A DNA stretch of 64,000 bases from Planctomycetota bacterium (lineage in GTDB: Bacteria > Planctomycetota > Phycisphaerae > Phycisphaerales > UBA1924): positions 357,832-421,831 of the forward strand of contig JBCBSM010000002.1 in the NCBI GenBank assembly GCA_039819165.1, written 5' to 3'. The notes beneath the pieces are model-generated. The model searched no databases, was not told the origin of the DNA, and saw only the letters and a list, made by a program, of their open reading frames with translations. Made by a program: the position numbers and the translations under genes. Numbering within the stretch: the first letter of the stretch is position 1; every line of letters begins with the position of its first letter. Of this stretch, positions 8,108 to 19,442 are shown piece by piece.

Positions 8108-8716
8108 ATGCAGACCCTGATCCCGCCCGCGAGCAGGCGGGATCGCCCTAGTCGTTGCTCAGGCCCCGGACGCCGGATCGCTGCGGCCACGGCCCGACGG
8201 GGCCTGGCGCTCGGACTGCTCCCCTGCCCGATGCTCGTGTTGGTCGGCTGCGCCGCGATGCCGGACCCCGACCATGCATCGGGCGCCTCGGCACGCCACG
8301 ACGACGAACAAGAGTTAAGGGCGGCCCTTGCGCAGTGGATCGACGGTTGGAGCCCGGGGACGGACACCTGGACGGGCGAGCAACTCCGGCCGCTGTACGC
8401 CGCGGGACCCCGCGCCATCCGCGTCTTCGACAACGTCGAGGGCGACGTCGTCGATCTCCGCAGCTTTGCCGCATATCAGGCCGAATGGACGGCGATGATG
8501 GCACCGATGCGGGACTGGGAGATCGCGCTCGTCGAGCCCGCCGAGGTACGCGTGGCGGGTGACATGGCCTACGCCACGTTTATTTTCGAGGGCGGAGAGG
8601 ATCCGTCGCACGGCGACGCGGTGCGGATACGCCAGTACGGCACGCTCGTCTGGGAGCGGCAGGGCTCGGACTGGGTGATCACGCACGAGCACCTGACCGC
8701 CGGCACGGTGCGGTAG
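8108..8716 (+). CDS. SnoaL/NTF2-like lipoprotein
   Basis: The 202-residue product has a long basic N-terminus, a hydrophobic stretch, and a lipobox (LVLVGC) near residue 48, so it is probably a lipoprotein. The mature domain of about 140 residues reads as an NTF2/SnoaL-like cone-shaped fold: ELRAALAQWIDGW, then VDLRSFAAYQAEW and MRDWEIALVEPAEVRVAGDM, and the typical final strands RIRQYGTLVWERQGSDWVIT with HEHLTAG. Such domains are ketosteroid-isomerase-like or binding modules; no catalytic pair is evident. The gene stands alone between divergent and tandem neighbours. The Arg-rich first 30 residues are unusual for a signal peptide and a downstream start is possible. Confidence 0.7.
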   Translation: MQTLIPPASRRDRPSRCSGPGRRIAAATARRGLALGLLPCPMLVLVGCAAMPDPDHASGASARHDDEQELRAALAQWIDGWSPGTDTWTGEQLRPLYAAGPRAIRVFDNVEGDVVDLRSFAAYQAEWTAMMAPMRDWEIALVEPAEVRVAGDMAYATFIFEGGEDPSHGDAVRIRQYGTLVWERQGSDWVITHEHLTAGTVR

Positions 8717-8790
8717 CCGCGGCACTTCGGGGCGGGATCGGGTATCCGGCACCCGGATCCGGCGGATGCACGATGGCCGGATCATTCGTG

Positions 8791-8819
8791 TTTCGTTTGG
8801 GTCGTCGTCGCGCTACTGT
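8791..8819 (+). promoter_or_regulatory. Candidate uvrA promoter
   Basis: TTTCGT (8791-8796) and TACTGT (8814-8819) are 17 bases apart. The -10-like box ends only 11 bases before the uvrA ATG at 8831, so transcription would start about five bases upstream of it. No Shine-Dalgarno is visible, which would make uvrA nearly leaderless. Confidence 0.35.
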
Positions 8820-8830
8820 GATCGTCCACG

Positions 8831-11947
<3,117 letters not shown>

Positions 11948-11953
11948 CCACCC

Positions 11954-12295
11954 TCACACCCCCGGCAGCATCGCCCCGCCCCGCGCCGAGGCGTGCCGCA
12001 GCAGGTCGTCGAGGCCGGGCAGCCAGCGGCGGGCCGTGGTGCAGTCGAAGGCGGTCGGGAGGGTGCCCGGCGCGTCGGCGTCGCCCAGGTGATCGAGCAC
12101 CAGGGCCAGCAGCCGCTCGACCAGCCGCGAGGGCGGCCAGGCGCCGCCGCACCAGAAGTCGTGGTCCTGGTGGCAGAGCGTGACGGTGTGGTCGCTGGCC
12201 TCGCCGTCCCGCGTGACGACGACGCCGTACCGCCAGCCCCGGCCCGTGGCCGTCTCGGTCTGGACGTCGATGCTCGGGGTGGCCTGGGTCGGCAT
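11954..12295 (-). CDS. Small conserved hypothetical protein
   Basis: The 113-residue product begins MPTQATPSIDVQTE. It contains GWRYGVVVTRDGE, then VTLCHQDHDFWCGGAWPP, an amphipathic helix (SRLVERLLALVLDHL), and a C-terminal helix (WLPGLDDLLRHA). The His/Cys-containing CHQDHDFWCG could bind metal, but only two cysteines are present. No signal or membrane segment is evident. The ATG at 12293-12295 was chosen because upstream sequence in frame crosses the divergent promoter region of the ABC permease gene. It is convergent with uvrA, whose stop is six bases away. I do not recognise the family. Confidence 0.6.
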   Translation of the reverse strand: MPTQATPSIDVQTETATGRGWRYGVVVTRDGEASDHTVTLCHQDHDFWCGGAWPPSRLVERLLALVLDHLGDADAPGTLPTAFDCTTARRWLPGLDDLLRHASARGGAMLPGV

Positions 12296-12434
12296 GGTCG
12301 TCTCGCGGCGTGGTCCATCGTCCGGGGGCAACGCCCGCGGCCGCCGCCCGTACCATACAGCAACGGGGCACGCCGCGGGGCTATTCGGACCCGCGTGACG
12401 CACGGCTCCGCGGCCTTGTATCGGGTGATTCCCA

Positions 12435-13760
12435 GTGGCATTCCTGCTCGAGACCATCCAGCTGGGCCTGGCCAACCTGCGGCTGCACAAGCTCCGCAGC
12501 TTCCTGACGGCGCTGGGCATCATCCTGGGCGTGGCGGCCGTCATCTGCATGGTGTCCATCGGCGAGGGCAGCAAGCAGGAGGCCCTCCGCCAGATCGAGC
12601 AACTGGGCGCCCGCAACATCATCGTGCGGAGCGAGCGGCCGCCCGAGGCCCAGCAGCAGGGCGAACAGCGGTCGGGCGTGGTCCGCTACGGCCTGAGCTG
12701 GACCGACCTGCGGAACATCCAGGACAACTTCTCGGACGAAGCCTCGATCATCGCCCTCAAGGAGATCGGCGCCGAGATCATCCGCGGGGCCGAGAAGCGG
12801 GGCAGCCAAGCCTTCGGCGTCGACCCGCAGCTGGCCGAGGTCGCCAACCTCCGCATCGCCCGCGGGCGGTACCTGACCGACGAGGACGACGACGAGCGGG
12901 CGATGGTGTGCGTCATCGGCTCGGACATCGCACGCCGATTCTTCCCCTTCGACGACCCGCTGCGGAACACCATCCGCGTCGACGACAAGGCGCTCATCGT
13001 CGTGGGCATCCTCCAGCCCGTGGGCCTCGCGGGCGGCGCGGGCACGGCGCTGGTCGGTCGCGACCTGAACCAGGACATCCACGTGCCGCTCGAGACGGCG
13101 CGGTACGTGTTCGGCGACACCGTCGTCCGCCGCTCCAGCGGATCCTTCAACGCTTCGGAGGTGCACGTCTCGGAGCTGTACATCACCACGCGATCGCGGC
13201 AGGAAGTCGTGGGCGTGGCCCAGCGGCTGGAGCGGCTGCTCGAGACCCGGCGGGACGGCCTGAGCGACGTGGCGATGATCGTGCCCTTCGAGCTGCTCGA
13301 GAACGCCGAGCGGGCGGCCCTCCGCGGCACGCTGATGCTCATGGCCATCGCCGGCATCAGCCTGCTGGTGGGCGGCATCGGCATCATGAACATCATGCTG
13401 GCGACCGTCACCGAGCGGACCCGCGAGATCGGCATCCGCCGGGCGCTGGGCGCCACCCGAAAGCACATCGTCAGCCAGTTCCTCGTCGAGACGAGCGTGC
13501 TGAGCCTCATCGGCGGGCTCATCGGCGTGGCGCTAGGCGTGGGACTCAGCCTGCTGCTGGGCTGGCTGGTGCCCCGGCTGCCCGACGTGCCGGTGCTGGG
13601 CCGGTTCGTGCCCGCCGACGCGAGCCTACCGACGCAGCTGGCGTGGTGGTCTGTCGTCGTGGCAATGGTCGTGGCGGTGCTGACCGGGCTGGTCTTCGGG
13701 CTCTACCCCGCCCGCAAGGCGGCGCGGCAGGACCCGATCGTGGCGCTGCGGCACGACTAG
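12435..13760 (+). CDS. MacB-like ABC transporter permease
   Basis: This 441-residue integral membrane protein has the MacB/FtsX permease plan. TM1 is near residues 22-45 (FLTALGIILGVAAVICMVS). A periplasmic MacB_PCD domain spans about 48-285. The FtsX domain has three helices near 300, 355 and 405, with the signature GGIGIMNIMLATVTERTREI, then GIRRALGATRKHI and a closing LYPARKAARQDPIVALR. The family couples to a separate MacB-type ATPase for efflux or lipoprotein-like mechanotransmission. No ATPase or membrane-fusion partner is in this window, so partners must be elsewhere. The start is GTG at 12435. The TAG stop shares its CTAG with the convergent gene. Confidence 0.9.
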   Translation: MAFLLETIQLGLANLRLHKLRSFLTALGIILGVAAVICMVSIGEGSKQEALRQIEQLGARNIIVRSERPPEAQQQGEQRSGVVRYGLSWTDLRNIQDNFSDEASIIALKEIGAEIIRGAEKRGSQAFGVDPQLAEVANLRIARGRYLTDEDDDERAMVCVIGSDIARRFFPFDDPLRNTIRVDDKALIVVGILQPVGLAGGAGTALVGRDLNQDIHVPLETARYVFGDTVVRRSSGSFNASEVHVSELYITTRSRQEVVGVAQRLERLLETRRDGLSDVAMIVPFELLENAERAALRGTLMLMAIAGISLLVGGIGIMNIMLATVTERTREIGIRRALGATRKHIVSQFLVETSVLSLIGGLIGVALGVGLSLLLGWLVPRLPDVPVLGRFVPADASLPTQLAWWSVVVAMVVAVLTGLVFGLYPARKAARQDPIVALRHD

Positions 13761-14458
13761 TTTCGAAGATCTTCGCCGCACTCGGGGCAGACGGGGTCGC
13801 GCAGCCCGCGGAGGTCGTAGCCGCATCGGGGGCAGATCTCTTTCTCGAGCCGCGTGCGTGCCCGATCGCGCGCCATCTGCAGCGCCATGGACCGCAGCAC
13901 GAGGACGGCAATCCAGGCCGGGGCACCGACGATGACGAGGTCGAGCGGGAGTTCGCGTCCCCCGCCCGTGCGTTCCCATCGCACGTACGCGACGCGCGCC
14001 GGATGTCCCGATGGAGCACCAAGCGTCGACCACGAACGAGCGCGGGGCGTGAAGCCGGTCGCACGCTCGATTGCCCGCGTGATCGATTCAATATCTGCGA
14101 CGTCGTCCGACGCGATGCGGAGATGGGCGTGGCCGTGCCGCGCAGCGACGCCGACCGGAAACGACGCGTCGCCATAGCCCTCGCGCAGGACGATGCGGCC
14201 GTAGGCGACGACGCCGGCACGATCCCGCAGCTCGGCGGCCGCATCTCGCAAGGTCGCGTTGCGCAGCCGACGAGCGCGGAACCCCCCGAACGGCGAACGC
14301 TCGACGAGCACGCGCATGTCCTGACGCGTCCTGGATGCCTCCAAGACGCGATAGGACAACGCCATGGCCAGCAGGATGCCGAGCAGCACCACCAACGCGG
14401 CCCGTTGGTGGTCACCACGGCGGTGCTGGGCGTGCCGGCGCCGGTGGGCATCGGTCAT
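13757..14458 (-). CDS. Membrane protein with C-terminal zinc ribbon
   Basis: The 233-residue product has a His/Arg-rich N-terminus, TM1 at about 20-36 (ALVVLLGILLAMALSY), a soluble stretch, and a second hydrophobic segment near 170-188 (LPLDLVIVGAPAWIAVLVL). It ends in a zinc ribbon with CPRCGYDLRGL and CPECGE, a tail common in planctomycete membrane proteins. Role unknown. Its ATG overlaps the infC stop as ATGA, so it is translationally coupled to infC, and its TAG overlaps that of the ABC permease. There is no link to translation in the sequence itself. Confidence 0.75.
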   Translation of the reverse strand: MTDAHRRRHAQHRRGDHQRAALVVLLGILLAMALSYRVLEASRTRQDMRVLVERSPFGGFRARRLRNATLRDAAAELRDRAGVVAYGRIVLREGYGDASFPVGVAARHGHAHLRIASDDVADIESITRAIERATGFTPRARSWSTLGAPSGHPARVAYVRWERTGGGRELPLDLVIVGAPAWIAVLVLRSMALQMARDRARTRLEKEICPRCGYDLRGLRDPVCPECGEDLRN

Positions 14459-15237
14459 TCACCCAGCAATGCGCTGATCTCGTCCTCCACGGGGTTGGAG
14501 ACCTTCCGCGTGGGCTTCTTGTCCTTGTCGGAGGCGTCGGCCGCCTGGGTCTCCGTGGCCTCGACGTCCTCGTCGTCGTCGGCCTCGCTGGCGTCGGCCT
14601 CGTCGAGCTTGGCGATCTGGGCGTCCAGCTCGGCGTCGGCCTTGGCCTCCGCGTCGGCCTCCTGCTGCTTCTTGCGCTTGGCCAGCTCGACCTTGTTCTT
14701 GTCGGGCGCGAGCACGATGCTGGCCTGCCGCATCACCCAGCGGGGCGCCATCTCGACCTTGGAGATGTCGCCGAGCTGCTCGACGATCTCGCTGAGCCGC
14801 TCGAGGCCCAGCTCCTTGTGGATCATCTCGCGGCCGCGGAAGCGCTGGGTGATCTGGACCTTGTGGCCCTGCATCAGGAAGCGGCGGGCCTGGTTGACGC
14901 GGATCTGCACGTCGTGGGGGTCGATCTTCACCGACCGGCCCAGGCGGACCTCCTTGATCTCCTGCTGGTTGGCCGACTTGTTGTCCTTGCGTTTGGACTG
15001 ATCGTACTTGAACTTGCCATAGTCCATGATCTTGCACACGGGCGGGCGGGTGTCGGCCACGACCTCGACGAGATCGAGTCCGGCCTCCTGGGCCATGCGC
15101 ATGGCGTCGCGCGTCTCGACGACGCCGACCTGCTCGCCCTCGGGCCCGATGAGCCGGATGGGCGTGATGCGGATCATGTGGTTGACCCGCGTCCTGTTCA
15201 CCGGGCCGGCGTCGCGATAGAACCTTCGTCCTCGGAT
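14455..15237 (-). CDS. infC: Translation initiation factor IF-3, apparent AUC start
   Basis: IF-3 binds the 30S subunit, blocks premature 50S joining and checks the start codon. The N-domain holds IRITPIRLIGPEGEQVGVV, then ALRMA-like AMRMAQEAGLDLVEV and the KIMDYGKFKYDQSKR linker. The C-domain holds EIKEVRLGRSVKIDPHD and RFRGREMIHKELG. An acidic/Ala-rich tail of ~75 residues after about residue 185 is absent from most bacterial IF-3s. The usual N-terminal segment is encoded upstream of the nearest GTG (15201). An ATC at 15235-15237 sits seven bases after a perfect AAGGAG and is in frame, giving 260 residues, so AUC is the likely start. Such non-AUG starts are the known basis of infC autoregulation. 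rpmI and rplT do not follow. Confidence 0.95.
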   Translation of the reverse strand: MRGRRFYRDAGPVNRTRVNHMIRITPIRLIGPEGEQVGVVETRDAMRMAQEAGLDLVEVVADTRPPVCKIMDYGKFKYDQSKRKDNKSANQQEIKEVRLGRSVKIDPHDVQIRVNQARRFLMQGHKVQITQRFRGREMIHKELGLERLSEIVEQLGDISKVEMAPRWVMRQASIVLAPDKNKVELAKRKKQQEADAEAKADAELDAQIAKLDEADASEADDDEDVEATETQAADASDKDKKPTRKVSNPVEDEISALLGE

Positions 15238-15636
15238 GGTCAGTCTCCTTGCCTGTCGCCGGCCCCTCGCCGGCGGGTGTATCTCGAAGTGCCCTGGCTT
15301 CCTTCGTTCCGCGTCGGCAGGCCCGGCTCGGGCCAGCTAGTGCCGACAAACATAACCCCGCGTACCCCGTCGGCGGCCGACGGCGATGCACCTGCGGGCC
15401 GGTCGGCCGCACGCACGCGATCCCGCGGCCCGGTCACGAGCCGCAACTCTGCATCGGTTGGGTGTGGTGGCCGCTCAAGCTAGCGGTCCGCTCTGGCCTT
15501 CACGGCCAAAGAGTAACGTCCCCGGGGGGCGGGTGCAAGCCAATTCTGTCTCATTCGTGGCGGCCACTCGATAGACCAACCACCTTTGACGGCGGGTTGT
15601 TCGGTGCCGATCGGAAGACCGCCGGCCGTTGGCGGC
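15238..15636. other. 399-base intergenic region upstream of infC
   Basis: This stretch lies between the kinase stop and infC, both on the minus strand. I see no ORF with coding character. It must hold the infC leader and promoter: on the minus strand TTGCAC and TACTCT lie 17 bases apart (about 15508-15536), a weak match. A TGGCC/GGCCA stem-loop lies near 15493-15508. On the minus strand a CCGCC/GGCGG hairpin just past the kinase stop (about 15620-15636) has no U-tract. No recognisable L20-type leader structure could be confirmed by eye. Confidence 0.5.
15245..15250 (-). promoter_or_regulatory. Shine-Dalgarno that decides the infC start
   Basis: On the minus strand AAGGAG is followed by seven bases and then ATC, in frame with infC. 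The GTG at 15199-15201 has no ribosome-binding site, and a CTG at 15241-15243 is too close to the AAGGAG to be used. Confidence 0.65.
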
Positions 15637-17067
15637 TCACGCCAGCAGCTGCAGCACGTTGAAGACCACGCTAAGCACCAGCGCGGCGACCAGGGCGAAG
15701 AGCAGCGGCATGCGGACGTCGCCGCCCGAGTCCGCGTCGGACCGGGCCGGGTCGTCGACCGCCGGCGGGATGGCGCTGGTCTGGCTCAGGGTGGCGAGGT
15801 CGGCCTCGTCCAGCCCGCGGTGGGCCAGCGGCGGCGGCTTGCCGGCCTTGACGACCTCGAGGTCGCTCAGCAGGTCCTGCACGGTGCGGTAGCGATTCTC
15901 CCGCTTCTTGGCGAGCATCATCTCGATGATCTCGCTGATCCCGCCGCTGAGCCTGGGATTGACCTGGTCGGGGGCGAGCACCTCGCTCTTGAGGTGCTTG
16001 TGCATGACGCTGGTGGGGTTCTTGCCGTCGAAGGGCACCGTGCCGGTGACCATGTGGTAGAGCGTGGCGCCCAGGGAGTAGATGTCGGCCTCGGGTCCGA
16101 TGCTGGTCTCGCCGCGGATCTGCTCGGGGCTGATGTAGAAGGGCGTGCCGAAGGCCTTGCCGGCCTCGGCCTCGGCGGCCTCCTTGTCGCTCATGGCGCG
16201 GGCGAGGCCCATGTCGGCCAGCTTCACGACGCCGGCCCGCGTGATCATGATGTTCTTGGGCTTCACGTCGCGGTGGATGATGCCCCGCTCGTGGGCGTGC
16301 CCCAGCGCCCGGGCCACCTGCGAGACGATCTCGATCGCCTCGGCCTCTTCGTACCGCTTGTTCTTGACGATCTCGTCGTAGACGGTGCGGCCGTCGACGT
16401 ACTCCATCACGAAGTAGTGGTACTCGCCGGCCTTGCCGACGTCGTAGGCCTGCACGATGTGCGGGTGGTTGAGCTGCGCCGCCGCGCGGCCCTCGGCGTA
16501 GAACCGCTCGATGAATTGCGGGTTGGCGCTCATCTTCCGCGGCAGCACCTTGATCGCCACCAGCCGGTCGAGGTTGAGCTGGCGGGCCTTGTAGACCGTG
16601 GCCATCGCGCCCGCACCGAGCTTGCCCAGCAGGCGGTAGCCGGGGATCTTCTGGCCGCTGCGCTCGGCGTCGATGATCTGCTTGAGGCGGGCGATCTGCC
16701 GCTTGGTGACGAAGTCGTGGTCGACCAGCTCGAAGGCGAGCGAACGCTGGCCGGCTTCCTCGTCCGGGGCCTTCTCGCGTGCGTCCTTGATCTTGTCGAC
16801 GCACAGGTCGACCTCTTCGCGGGTCGCCAGGCCGTAGTCGACAACGAGGCGTCCGAGCGCGGTATCGACGTTGCTGCCGCCCTCGGCGACCTCCTTGAGG
16901 ACGCGGTCGGGGTCGTCGGGCGTCGAGACGTTGCTCAGCGGCGTGACGCCGGTGCGGTCCATGGAGGGCAGGGCGGCGGTCTTCGCGGGCGCGCTGGTTT
17001 CCCCGGTGGCCGGCGCGTCGCGGCGGGGCGCGGGATCGGTGGCCGGACTGGGGCTGCCGTCGCTCAT
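15637..17067 (-). CDS. Membrane-anchored Ser/Thr protein kinase
   Basis: The 476-residue product has three parts. Residues 1-130 form an Ala/Pro-rich start, then a helical domain (LGRLVVDYGLATREEVDLCV and FVTKRQIARLKQII) resembling the N-terminal module of GspE/MshE ATPases. The kinase domain spans about 142-410 with a Gly loop (GKLGAGAMATVYKA), VAIKVLP lysine, HRDVKPKN catalytic loop, ADMGLAR (DMG in place of DFG), SPEQ and an ADIYSLGATLYHM segment. A single C-terminal helix (LLFALVAALVLSVVFNVLQL) makes it a tail-anchored cytosolic kinase. Catalytic Lys, Asp, Asn and the metal-binding Asp are all present, so it should be active. It diverges from the permease gene. Confidence 0.92.
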   Translation of the reverse strand: MSDGSPSPATDPAPRRDAPATGETSAPAKTAALPSMDRTGVTPLSNVSTPDDPDRVLKEVAEGGSNVDTALGRLVVDYGLATREEVDLCVDKIKDAREKAPDEEAGQRSLAFELVDHDFVTKRQIARLKQIIDAERSGQKIPGYRLLGKLGAGAMATVYKARQLNLDRLVAIKVLPRKMSANPQFIERFYAEGRAAAQLNHPHIVQAYDVGKAGEYHYFVMEYVDGRTVYDEIVKNKRYEEAEAIEIVSQVARALGHAHERGIIHRDVKPKNIMITRAGVVKLADMGLARAMSDKEAAEAEAGKAFGTPFYISPEQIRGETSIGPEADIYSLGATLYHMVTGTVPFDGKNPTSVMHKHLKSEVLAPDQVNPRLSGGISEIIEMMLAKKRENRYRTVQDLLSDLEVVKAGKPPPLAHRGLDEADLATLSQTSAIPPAVDDPARSDADSGGDVRMPLLFALVAALVLSVVFNVLQLLA

Positions 17068-17397
17068 GGCTGCTTCGGACCTGGCATCTGGTCGGCTGGT
17101 GCTCCGACGGCCGCGCGGCATCGCGCCGCCGGCCGGGCGGGACGGAACATAGCGGCCCGCCGGTGTCTGGACAAATGCTCCGCGGGCCGGTGCGCCCGGC
17201 ACCCCGCCGGGGGCATATCGACGCCAGCCGCGTGTGGCGATACCCGAAGGTCTCCCGCCGAGGGACGATTCGCATGCGGCCGCTGGCAGTTCGCGCCTTT
17301 CCCGGTCGCCACCCGAACGGACGCCCGCCGATAAGCCCGCTAGACTCGCGGCTCGGACCGACGCCGGCTCGACGCCGGAGGAGAGGGCGGACGGCCG
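17068..17397. other. 330-base divergent intergenic region
   Basis: This separates the kinase (minus) from the APC permease (plus) and should hold both promoters. It is GC-rich with no supported ORF. A CCCGGC/GCCGGG hairpin with a five-base loop lies at 17195-17211. TAGACT at 17341-17346 resembles a -10 box for the permease, and GGAGGAG lies at about 17377-17383. No clear -35 element was found. Confidence 0.4.
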
Positions 17398-19425
17398 ATG
17401 GTGATCAGCGAATCCAGGCCGCGGAACCTGGGCTGGCTGCACGCCGGCCCGCTGCTCTACGGCGACTGGGGCACCAGCCGGCTGTACGTGCTGGGCCTGG
17501 CCTTCCTGTACACCGGGCACGCCAGCGTCATCTACCTCGCCGCCATCGGCGCGCTGATGATCGCCGTCAGCTGGGCCTACACGCACATCTGCCGGTGCTT
17601 CCCCGATGGCGGCGGTGTGTACTCGGCAGCACGGCAGCTCAGCCCGACGCTCTCGGTCGTGGGCGCCACGCTGCTGCTGAGCGGCTACATCATGACGGCC
17701 GCCATCAGCGTCATCGAGGCCTTCCACTACTTCGGGGTGCCCCACGGCCTCACGCTGCCGCTGGGCGTGATCACGATCGTGGGCATCGGGGTAGTGAACT
17801 GGCTGGGCTCGCGTCGCGCCGGCCAGTTCGCCCTGGTCATCGCCGTGATGGCCATGGTGGTGTCGGCGGTCCTGGCGGTGCTGGCGATCCCGCTGGTGGT
17901 GGACGGCCTGGGCACCATCTCGCTGGACTACTTCACCGAGGTCGGCCCCTTCGACGCCTGGGTGAGCTTCGCCAAGATCTGCCTGGCGCTCGCGGGCCTC
18001 GAAGCCGTCGCCAACATGACGGGCATCATGAAGAAGCCCGTCGCCAAGACCTCCCGGAAGACGATCTGGCCGGTGAGCCTCGAGGTCGTGGTGCTCAACA
18101 TGGTTTTCGGCATCGCGCTGGCGGGGCTGAGCACCAACATCGCGACGACCTCCCCGGATGACCTGACCTACGGCCAGCAGCTCGCGATGTCGCAGCGGGC
18201 CATCGAGGTCGCCGTCGACGAGGGCTCGATCGAGCCGGCCGACGCCCAACGCATCGAGGAGGTCCGCGCCTACCGCGATACCGCCATGAAGGTGGTCGCG
18301 GCCGAGAGCGGCGAGCGATGGACGGGCAGCGAGACGGTCTCGCTGGTCTTCAGCAAGGTCGCGGGCATCACCTTCGGGCTGCTGCTGCTCAGCGCCACCA
18401 ACACGGCCGTCATGGCGATGGTGTCGGTCCTGTTCGCGATGGCCCAGGATCGCGAGCTGCCCCGATCGCTGACGCGGCTGAACTACTCGGGCGTGCCCTG
18501 GATCGGGCTGATCGTGTCGGTCATCGTGCCCATCGGCGTCATCCTGGTCGAGCAGGACGTGCAGGTGCTCGCCAAGCTCTACGTGCTGGGCGTGTGCGGC
18601 GCCATCACGACCAACATCCTGTGCTGCGCCGTCAACCGCAAGCTGGAGCTGGGCCGCGGCGTGCGGATCGGCATGTGGATCATGGGCTCGGTGCTGGGCG
18701 CGGTCTCGCTGACCATCGCCGCTACGCAGCTCGAGTCGCTGGCGTTCAGCGGCGGGCTGGTGGCGCTGGTGCTCGGGCTGCGGCAGATCATGCAGTGGCA
18801 GCGCAAGGGCGGGCCCGAGCCCATCCCCGAACCGATCCGCGGCTGGCTGAGCGAGGTGAAGCGCGAGCCCATCGCGCTCGACGCCAACCGTCCGAGGATC
18901 ATGCTCGCCGCCCGCGGCCGCTACCAGGCCGAATTCGCCTGCGACCTGGCCAAGAGCCGCGATGCGGTGCTGTTCGTGCTGTTCGTCCGCGTCTTCCGGG
19001 TGGGCGAATTTGGCCCGCTGCGGACGCCCAACATCGAGGAGGATTACGAGGCCCAGCAGGCCCTGGGCTCGACCATCGTGCTGGCGCGCGAACTGGGCGT
19101 TACGTGCATGCCCATCTACGTCACCAGCACCGAGATCGCCCCCGAGATCCTGGACTACACCGTGACCTACGGCTGCGACACGCTCATCATGGGCAAGAGC
19201 CGTCGATCGGTCTTCAGCCGCAAGATCGAGGGCGACGTCATCACCCGCGTGGCCGAGCACCTGCCCGACAACGTCTCGCTCATCACGCGGTCGGCCGACA
19301 CGCCGCACGTCGCCCGGAGGCCCAAGCCCGAACCCGAGCCCGGTGCCGCGTCCGAGGCCGGAGCCGCGGACGACACGGGCGCGCCCCCCGCTCCTGGCAG
19401 GGACGCGGACGACACGCCGGCCTAG
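17398..19425 (+). CDS. APC-superfamily permease fused to universal stress domain
   Basis: The 675-residue product has an N-terminal amino acid/polyamine/cation-type permease with about 10-12 helices over residues 12-475. It starts WLHAGPLLYGDWGTSRLYVL and includes LSGYIMTAAISVIEAFHYF and MMKK-like cytoplasmic loop GIMKKPVAKTSRK. From about 495 to 630 a soluble UspA-like domain follows: RPRIMLAARGRYQAEFACDL, ALGSTIVLARELGVTCMPIY and DTLIMGKSRRSVFSRKIEGD. The tail is disordered and Pro/Ala-rich. The Usp domain probably senses nucleotide or stress state and modulates transport; the substrate (amino acid or K+) cannot be told. It precedes pcrA by 17 bases. Confidence 0.88.
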   Translation: MVISESRPRNLGWLHAGPLLYGDWGTSRLYVLGLAFLYTGHASVIYLAAIGALMIAVSWAYTHICRCFPDGGGVYSAARQLSPTLSVVGATLLLSGYIMTAAISVIEAFHYFGVPHGLTLPLGVITIVGIGVVNWLGSRRAGQFALVIAVMAMVVSAVLAVLAIPLVVDGLGTISLDYFTEVGPFDAWVSFAKICLALAGLEAVANMTGIMKKPVAKTSRKTIWPVSLEVVVLNMVFGIALAGLSTNIATTSPDDLTYGQQLAMSQRAIEVAVDEGSIEPADAQRIEEVRAYRDTAMKVVAAESGERWTGSETVSLVFSKVAGITFGLLLLSATNTAVMAMVSVLFAMAQDRELPRSLTRLNYSGVPWIGLIVSVIVPIGVILVEQDVQVLAKLYVLGVCGAITTNILCCAVNRKLELGRGVRIGMWIMGSVLGAVSLTIAATQLESLAFSGGLVALVLGLRQIMQWQRKGGPEPIPEPIRGWLSEVKREPIALDANRPRIMLAARGRYQAEFACDLAKSRDAVLFVLFVRVFRVGEFGPLRTPNIEEDYEAQQALGSTIVLARELGVTCMPIYVTSTEIAPEILDYTVTYGCDTLIMGKSRRSVFSRKIEGDVITRVAEHLPDNVSLITRSADTPHVARRPKPEPEPGAASEAGAADDTGAPPAPGRDADDTPA

Positions 19426-19442
19426 CGGCAATACGCTGCTGC

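Noticed and set aside
17195-17211. Hairpin CCCGGC/GCCGGG as a terminator
   Set aside because: It lies in a divergent gap where no transcript ends and has no T-run.
17068-19431. Minus-strand extension of the kinase gene across the APC permease
   Set aside because: It is antisense to the permease and lacks protein character; the kinase starts at MSDGSPSP (17067).
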